A stretch of 64,000 bases of DNA from Anadara kagoshimensis (Eukaryota > Mollusca > Bivalvia > Arcoida > Arcidae). The notes under the pieces were generated by a model. It saw only the letters and a list, made by a program, of their open reading frames with translations. It made no database searches and was not told the DNA's origin. Position 1 is the stretch's first letter, and each line of letters begins with the position of its first letter. This document shows positions 58,806 through 64,000 of this stretch, in pieces. The position numbers were made by a program, and so were the translations under genes. The stretch lies in contig CM037857.1 of assembly GCA_021292105.1 (NCBI GenBank), positions 42,897,464 to 42,961,463 of the forward strand. Direction: 5' to 3'.

Positions 58806-58964
58806 GTATAAGTGAATGAATCTTTACTGGGGTTAAAAACCCTACTCCACATCTGTTTTAGTAATTCAATATCAATGACTTCACTCTTGTTCATTGTGAT
58901 CCATCAAAATTGATTAAAACCATTTTTTACACTGGAAATGGGACCAACATATTCTATAAAAGTA
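58806..58964. other. Short non-coding spacer
   Basis: Nothing recognised between the array and the following transposon. Confidence 0.5.
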
Positions 58965-60001
58965 CAGTCAAAACTCGTTATCTCAAAATTCACGGGAGGA
59001 AGAAAAATACTTCGACTTACCCGAAGTTCAACTTAACAGAAGTTGGGGTGTTGACGAAATTCGAAACAATTGGAAGTAACGCAAGTTTTGTACCCTGCAA
59101 TATGTGATCGGAATATTTTAAAGTATGTATGACAGAAACTCACCGTAACTTACAAGGTTACATTGAGATCACCGTCAAATTATATTAAACATGAGATTGC
59201 GTTGACAGATCCATTGAGATAACCATCATTATCGGGTTCTTGTCGATGTTGTATTGAAAATAAGACACAACCAAAAAATAGTTTACATACACTTATATCT
59301 CACTAAACATCTACGTGACAATGAATACACAATAAATACACAATGTGCATGTATAATTTACAGATTGAAAAAAGCAGGTAGATCGTTCAACATATTGAAC
59401 AGGTTGGGTAATGATAAATGTTTCGAAATTCTTGTTTATATGGGTAATTTATAATTTGTCACGAAAAACTCATAATTAACAGAAGTGGAGAGATTTTTAT
59501 TTTTAAAGATTAAACGTCACACGCCAAATATCTGTTATCGTTTTTTTTCTGAAAGATAGCATTCTGTAATTTCTAATAACCAAAGAGTTTTACCTGTAGT
59601 AAATACACGTGATTAAACACCAAGCGTCGATTATTCGGCTTTCACCTAACAAAGTTTAATCACAACCATACTGACTAATACTCACTGAATGGCTTCAGAA
59701 ACCCCTTCAATTAATTGTTTATTTACCAACAGTTAAGTCAAGATATTCTGTACAGGGTGAGTACAAACAATAGGTTATTTTACCTTTGAAAAATTGGACA
59801 TAACGAGATTAATATCTATTGAAAATTTACAGACGGACCTGGAATTTACTTGGACATATCCGATATTTCAAGTTATCAGAATTAGACTTAAATGGAGTAT
59901 TTTACGTTGTAATATATAGCGACTAGTTTCGGACCAAATAAAAAGCTTCGAGATATCTAAAGTTTCGACTTATCTGATTTCGAGATAACGAGTTTCGATT
60001 G
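58965..60001. mobile_element. 1037-bp pogo/Tigger-like non-autonomous element
   Basis: Ends are cagtcaaaactcgttatctc and the complement of caatcgaaactcgttatctc, flanked by TA (58963-58964, 60002-60003). CAGTC...CTCGTTAT termini with a TA target are typical of pogo-type elements. Internal segments repeat the motif loosely (cgagataacgag, ttcgacttacccgaag). No transposase frame was found. Confidence 0.8.
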
Positions 60002-60311
60002 TATAATAGTTTCTCAGTTTTGGTTTGTATAGAAGCCATCCCCATTACTTCTTTGATTTATTGTATATATAATTACAGCTTTCATTAATTTAACAGTTGA
60101 TAAAAAAATTCTATGTCTCGTGTTGTAATTACGTTATATGTTTATATTTTTATCCCTACCTCGTATCCACACCATATAAACTTTTTAGTTGGCCAAAAGA
60201 AAGCATTGTTGTAGGCACTGTTCTCTTAAGCAAATCATTTAAGCATGTGGTTAAAATAAATGCCTGGAAACTTATTTACCAAATTAAATGCTCCATTCAT
60301 TTGAGACAGTA

Positions 60312-60474
60312 CAGACCGGTCGAAGGTTTGACACTATGCTAACAAACTAATTAGTGCAGATTTGGTTAATTTCTATCTCTCGTTCACTAGCTATTTATGT
60401 CTTGGCTCCGTGGCAGAGCTCTCAACTCTTATATGTTAGCTTGGTGTTAAGCTTCCGCCAGGTCAGGATTTATC
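60312..60474. mobile_element. MITE of the CCTGTCGAAAGTTTAA family, copy 3
   Basis: It begins cagaccggtcgaaggtttga and ends tgttagcttggtgttaagct then tccgccaggtc, the inverted counterpart. The interior differs from copies 1 and 2. Confidence 0.6.
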
Positions 60475-60810
60475 GTGACGATACCGGATTTTTTCCGACT
60501 CGTTTCGTTTGCTGTTTTGAATTTTATATATGAAAACTTTCTTCCGGATCTAAAATGTTGAGGTTTGTACGACAGTTATGTTAGTATTCTTATAGATTTT
60601 GTCCGAAATAGTAATACATCTAGAGTCATTAGTCTGCAATGTGGTCAGGTAACTATTACCTCACAAACCAGTCAAGTTGGCCACGTTGGTCCATTGTTTA
60701 TATGTTCTATATGTCTTGTCCCCATGTGTTTTTGTGTTGTGTGTTTTTTGTAAATAGAGTTGACACGGTCATATTAATGTATATATTAGATTGTGCTGAA
60801 ATTAAAAAAC
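60475..60810. other. Non-coding stretch before the LINE, possibly its 5' UTR
   Basis: No ORF1-like gene or promoter was recognised. The LINE's 5' boundary cannot be set by eye. Confidence 0.4.
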
Positions 60811-62310
60811 ATGGGTGAATTAACAATTGCCACTATTAATTGTCAAGGCTTAGGTGATGGTCATAAACGCAGGGATGTTTTTAATCATTTACATTATAAA
60901 AAATACAACATATGTTGTCTGCAAGATACACACTTTGTACCTGAAATAGAGAACTATGTAAGGACTCAGTGGGGTTTTGACTGTTACTTTAATTCATTTA
61001 AATCAAATTCCCGTGGTGTAGCCATCCTATTCAGAAATGACTTTGCATATAAAGTTTTAGAAACAAAAAAAGATCAATCTGGAAATATGCTAGCTTTGAA
61101 ATTAACAATTAATGATAAGCCTTTGTCCCTAATTAATATTTATGGTCCAAATGAGGATAACCCAAGATTTTATGATGAAATACATATTATCCTTAACATA
61201 TTTGAAGACCAAACATACATTATTTGTGGTGACTTTAATCTAGTACTCAATCAAGAACTTGACACTTTTAATTATAAGCATCAAAATAATCCTAAGGCTA
61301 CTATTAAAGTTAGAGATATAATAGAGGAATTTTCACTTACCGATCCATTTAGAGAGTTTTACCCAAATCTAAAGCGTTATACTTGGAGGAAAAAGACCCC
61401 AATTAAACAATCCCGCCTTGATTTCTTCTTGGTTTCTACAAATTTTATGCCCAGTATCAAACAATGTAATATTGAATTAGGGTATAGGACAGATCATTCT
61501 ACAGTAGTTTTATCAGTAAAATTAAATGACTTTGTTCATGGAAAAGGTCTCTGGAAAATGAATAACTCCTTACTTAAAGATAAAGTCTATGTTGAAACTA
61601 TAAAAACTGTCATTAAAAAAGTAAAACAACAATATGCTCTGCCTGTGTATAATTTAGACAACATTGATCAAATCTCCAATTCGGACTTAAAATTTTTAAT
61701 AAATGATCAACTATTTTTTGAAACACTACTAATGGAGATAAGAGGAAAAACTATTTCCTACTCTTCGTTTATTAAAAAAAATACTAACTCATCAATTGAA
61801 CTTTTGATAAATGAAATAGATTTCTTAGAAAAACAAGACTTCTTACCAAATCCTGAGTTATTGGAAAGCAAAAAAAATGAACTAAAAAAACTAAGAGAAG
61901 AAAAAATGAGAGGTCATATACTGCGATCTAAGGCAAAATGGATTGATGAAGGAGAAAAACCATCAAGATATTTCTGCAATTTAGAAAATAGAAATTTCAC
62001 AAACAAGACAATTCCGAAAATTGATAAAGGGGATGGCAACATTATTGTTGAACAACTTGAAATCCTATCCGAGATTGAACTTTTTTACCATAATTTATAC
62101 TCATGCAATTCAGAAGATTTATGTAATGATTGGTTAAGTAGTATTGATAAATATAATGTCACAAAACTGAATAATGAACAGTCAGAAAGTTTAAATGGAG
62201 AATTAACCTGTGAGGAAGCTTTGTCATACCTAAAAAAAATGAAAAATAAAAAAGTCCTGGATCTGATGGCTATACTACCGAATTCTACAAATTTTTTTGG
62301 AAAGATTTAG
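60811..62310 (+). CDS. LINE ORF2, endonuclease domain and linker
   Basis: It starts MGELTIATINCQGLGDGHKR; the first in-frame ATG is chosen because the frame upstream has only a GTG. Endonuclease hallmarks in order: TINCQG, LQDTHF (Asp where many L1 enzymes have Glu), NSRGVAILF, LINIYGPN, CGDFNLVLN, SRLDFFLVS, YRTDHSTVV. The linker to the RT follows (SKAKWIDEGEKPSRYFCNLE). The frame is lost at about 62250, where one A seems to be missing from an A-run: the expected KSPGSDGYTTEFYKFFW continues in another frame. Confidence 0.9.
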   Translation: MGELTIATINCQGLGDGHKRRDVFNHLHYKKYNICCLQDTHFVPEIENYVRTQWGFDCYFNSFKSNSRGVAILFRNDFAYKVLETKKDQSGNMLALKLTINDKPLSLINIYGPNEDNPRFYDEIHIILNIFEDQTYIICGDFNLVLNQELDTFNYKHQNNPKATIKVRDIIEEFSLTDPFREFYPNLKRYTWRKKTPIKQSRLDFFLVSTNFMPSIKQCNIELGYRTDHSTVVLSVKLNDFVHGKGLWKMNNSLLKDKVYVETIKTVIKKVKQQYALPVYNLDNIDQISNSDLKFLINDQLFFETLLMEIRGKTISYSSFIKKNTNSSIELLINEIDFLEKQDFLPNPELLESKKNELKKLREEKMRGHILRSKAKWIDEGEKPSRYFCNLENRNFTNKTIPKIDKGDGNIIVEQLEILSEIELFYHNLYSCNSEDLCNDWLSSIDKYNVTKLNNEQSESLNGELTCEEALSYLKKMKNKKVLDLMAILPNSTNFFGKI

Positions 62311-62337
62311 GTATTTTTTTAGTTAGATCAATAAACT

Positions 62338-62799
62338 ATGGTTACACACATGGTGAATTATCAGTTACACAAAAGGGGTATTATAAATTGTATTCCAAAG
62401 GGAGATAAACCTAAACAATATTTAAAAAACTGGCGACCAATAAGTCTTCTAAATACTTCATATAAAATTGCATCAGGCTGTATAGCAGAGAGAATTAAAA
62501 CAGTTTTAGATACTCTTATCCATCCTGATCAAACAGGGTTTATAAAAGGTAGATATATTGGGGAAAATATTCGTTTGATTTATGATATAATGAATTATAC
62601 AGATAATAATAACATACCAGGTATGCTACTTCTTATTGACTTTGAAAAAGCTTTTGACTCAATCTCTTGGAAATTTATCTCACAAGTATTAGATTTTTTT
62701 AACTTTGGCAACTCCATAAAACACTGGATAAGTACTTTCTATAATAACATTACATCGTCAGTCACACAAAGTGGTTTTCTATCAAATTCTTTACTCTGA
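62338..62799 (+). CDS. LINE ORF2, reverse transcriptase fragment 1
   Basis: The RT fingers/palm start: GIINCIPKGDKPKQYLKNW, RPISLLNTSYKIASG, HPDQTGFIKGRYIGENIRL and motif A LLLIDFEKAFDSISW with its catalytic Asp. The block before GIINC is out of phase with what precedes it. The frame ends early at a stop; the expected NRGCRQGDP and LSPYIFLLCAEIL lie in shifted frames at 62800-62880. Confidence 0.9.
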   Translation: MVTHMVNYQLHKRGIINCIPKGDKPKQYLKNWRPISLLNTSYKIASGCIAERIKTVLDTLIHPDQTGFIKGRYIGENIRLIYDIMNYTDNNNIPGMLLLIDFEKAFDSISWKFISQVLDFFNFGNSIKHWISTFYNNITSSVTQSGFLSNSLL

Positions 62800-62917
62800 A
62801 TAGAGGTTGTAGACAAGGAGATCCCTGAGTCCTTACATCTTTCTTCTATGTGCAGAAATTCTAGGTATATATATTAGAAACAATAAGAATATAAAAGGTA
62901 TCTGTATTGATAATGAA

Positions 62918-63211
62918 ATGTACAATATATCACAATATGCTGATGATACTTCACTTATTCTAGATGGATCTGCCAAATCTTTACATGCAGCACTTGATGT
63001 TCTGGAATATTATGCAAAGATATCAGGACTAAAAATTAATTTCTCAAAAACACATGTTATTTGGATTGGTAGTAAGAAGTTTTCAAAAGATGTCTATCAT
63101 CATTCAAGATGGAAATTAAATTGGGGTGCACATAAGTTTACACTCTTGGGTATTACTTTTTCAGTCAGTATCAATGAAATGGAATCATTAAATTTAATAA
63201 GCAACTTATAG
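62918..63211 (+). CDS. LINE ORF2, reverse transcriptase fragment 2 (YADD)
   Basis: It contains the catalytic YADDTSLILDG (YADD at 62936-62947), then KISGLKINFSKTHVIWIG and HKFTLLGITFS of the thumb. After a frame change, WSRRNLTVLGRITILKSL is read near 63235-63290. Confidence 0.88.
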   Translation: MYNISQYADDTSLILDGSAKSLHAALDVLEYYAKISGLKINFSKTHVIWIGSKKFSKDVYHHSRWKLNWGAHKFTLLGITFSVSINEMESLNLISNL

Positions 63212-63416
63212 AAATAAAAAAAATGTTAAAATCTTGGAGTAGAAGAAATCTTACAGTCTTAGGAAGAATTACAATTCTTAAATCCTTAATTATATCAAAA
63301 TTAACTTATTTACTCCTGTGTTTGCCTAATCCTCCAGAAACATTTGTAAACACTCTTAAACCATATTTTGTGAATTTGTATGGCAGTCAAATATAGACAG
63401 GGTTAAAAGAGATATC

Positions 63417-63599
63417 ATGATCCAGAGTTATGAAAATGGTGGGGTGAAAATGACAAATGTCTTTTTATTTATGAAATCTTTGAAGGTATCCTGGATCAGA
63501 AGACTTTTTGTTACAAATTCAAAATGGTATAAGCTTTTGTTGCATACATGTAAATGTAAACTGGAAAACCTTTTAAATTGGGATCTGAATACATTATGA
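63417..63599 (+). CDS. LINE ORF2, C-terminal fragment
   Basis: MIQSYENGGVKMTNVFLFMK and SLKVSWIRRLF match the conserved block after the RT thumb in Tx1-type elements (NGG(L/V)KM..., SLK.SW.RR). Homologous sequence continues in other frames (ADLFNTEGVLYNYEAF near 63785-63840) to the window edge. Confidence 0.8.
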   Translation: MIQSYENGGVKMTNVFLFMKSLKVSWIRRLFVTNSKWYKLLLHTCKCKLENLLNWDLNTL

Positions 63600-64000
63600 T
63601 TTTAACAGAAATTACAAAAAATAATTTCTGGAGAGATGTTTTAAGTCATTCTATGACTACTGCAATAACTTTTCTCCAAAAAGTGCAAATGATATTTTAT
63701 CTACAGAGATTTGGTATAACAAAGATATAAAAGTGAAAACCACACTATTTTCTACAATAACTACTATAAAAATGGCATTAGAATTATAGCTGACTTATTT
63801 AATACTGAAGGAGTACTTTATAATTATGAAGCATTTTCAAATAGTTTCAACATAAATACACATTTTCTAGAGTTTAATGGTTTAATAGCTTCAATAAAAA
63901 GTTATCTAAAAAATTATCAATTTAACTATCATGATACTCAAACAAGAAATCCATTTTGTCATATTCCTAAATATCTTAGTATTTTACTAAAATCTCCAAA

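Larger units (their letters stand above)
60811..64000 (+). mobile_element. L1/Tx1-like LINE, decayed, running off the right edge
   Basis: A non-LTR retrotransposon whose main ORF encodes an apurinic-type endonuclease followed by reverse transcriptase. The coding frame is recognisable from 60811 to the window end but is broken by at least five frame changes or stops (near 62250, 62370, 62790, 62826, 63190 and 63395). An earlier ORF1 was not found. It is therefore an inactive copy; the 3' end lies outside the window. Confidence 0.9.

Noticed and set aside
60565-60753. Candidate LINE ORF1 or small gene
   Set aside because: 62 codons, hydrophobic tail, no nucleic-acid-binding or coiled-coil feature.

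Overview
This window reads as an AT-rich animal genome, most likely a lophotrochozoan and probably a bivalve mollusc. Evidence: GT-AG introns in the one host gene recognised, a dense load of short inverted-repeat DNA transposons, tRNA-derived SINEs, a LINE resembling the L1/Tx1 group, and very large minisatellites. The species is not identifiable by eye. The sequence holds one 1000-base assembly gap (25054-26053). No prokaryotic features, CRISPR arrays, LTR elements or capsid/envelope-bearing elements were recognised.

Layout. Bases 1-28980 contain no host gene I can support. They carry a mosaic of non-autonomous DNA transposons from at least eight families, several with readable target-site duplications (TSDs), and some nested: a hAT-like element inside a MITE at 11717-12550, and two small elements side by side inside a larger one at 18986-19924. 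Bases 28981-33208 are a 38-bp-type satellite array containing three near-identical copies of a TA-flanked MITE.

Bases 34121-52322 hold the only confidently recognised host gene: the 5' six coding exons (319 codons) of a plus-strand CD39-like ectonucleoside triphosphate diphosphohydrolase (NTPDase). It has an N-terminal membrane anchor and apyrase conserved regions ACR1-ACR4. ACR5 and the C-terminal part are not found and should lie downstream of the window. All joins keep phase. The introns hold a 28-bp minisatellite interrupted by a mariner-type MITE, two tRNA-derived SINEs, a hAT-like element abutting an exon, a 50-bp array, a huge 53-bp array and a second, unrelated 53-bp array. A roughly 120-copy 52-bp array (52480-58805) follows the last visible exon.

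The most striking observation is that tandem duplication repeatedly strikes the exon edges of this gene. The 3' end of coding exon 5 plus its splice donor is amplified into about 7.4 kb of 53-bp and 30-bp units (43377-50757), so intron 5 opens with more than a hundred copies of the authentic 5' splice site. The acceptor and start codon of coding exon 1 are copied in upstream ~98-bp repeats, and the acceptor of exon 5 is duplicated with a 56-bp period. Unrelated arrays in the same locus share periods of 50-56 bp.

Bases 58965-60001 are a pogo/Tigger-like non-autonomous element. Bases 60811-64000 are a decayed L1/Tx1-type LINE with endonuclease and reverse transcriptase, running off the right edge.
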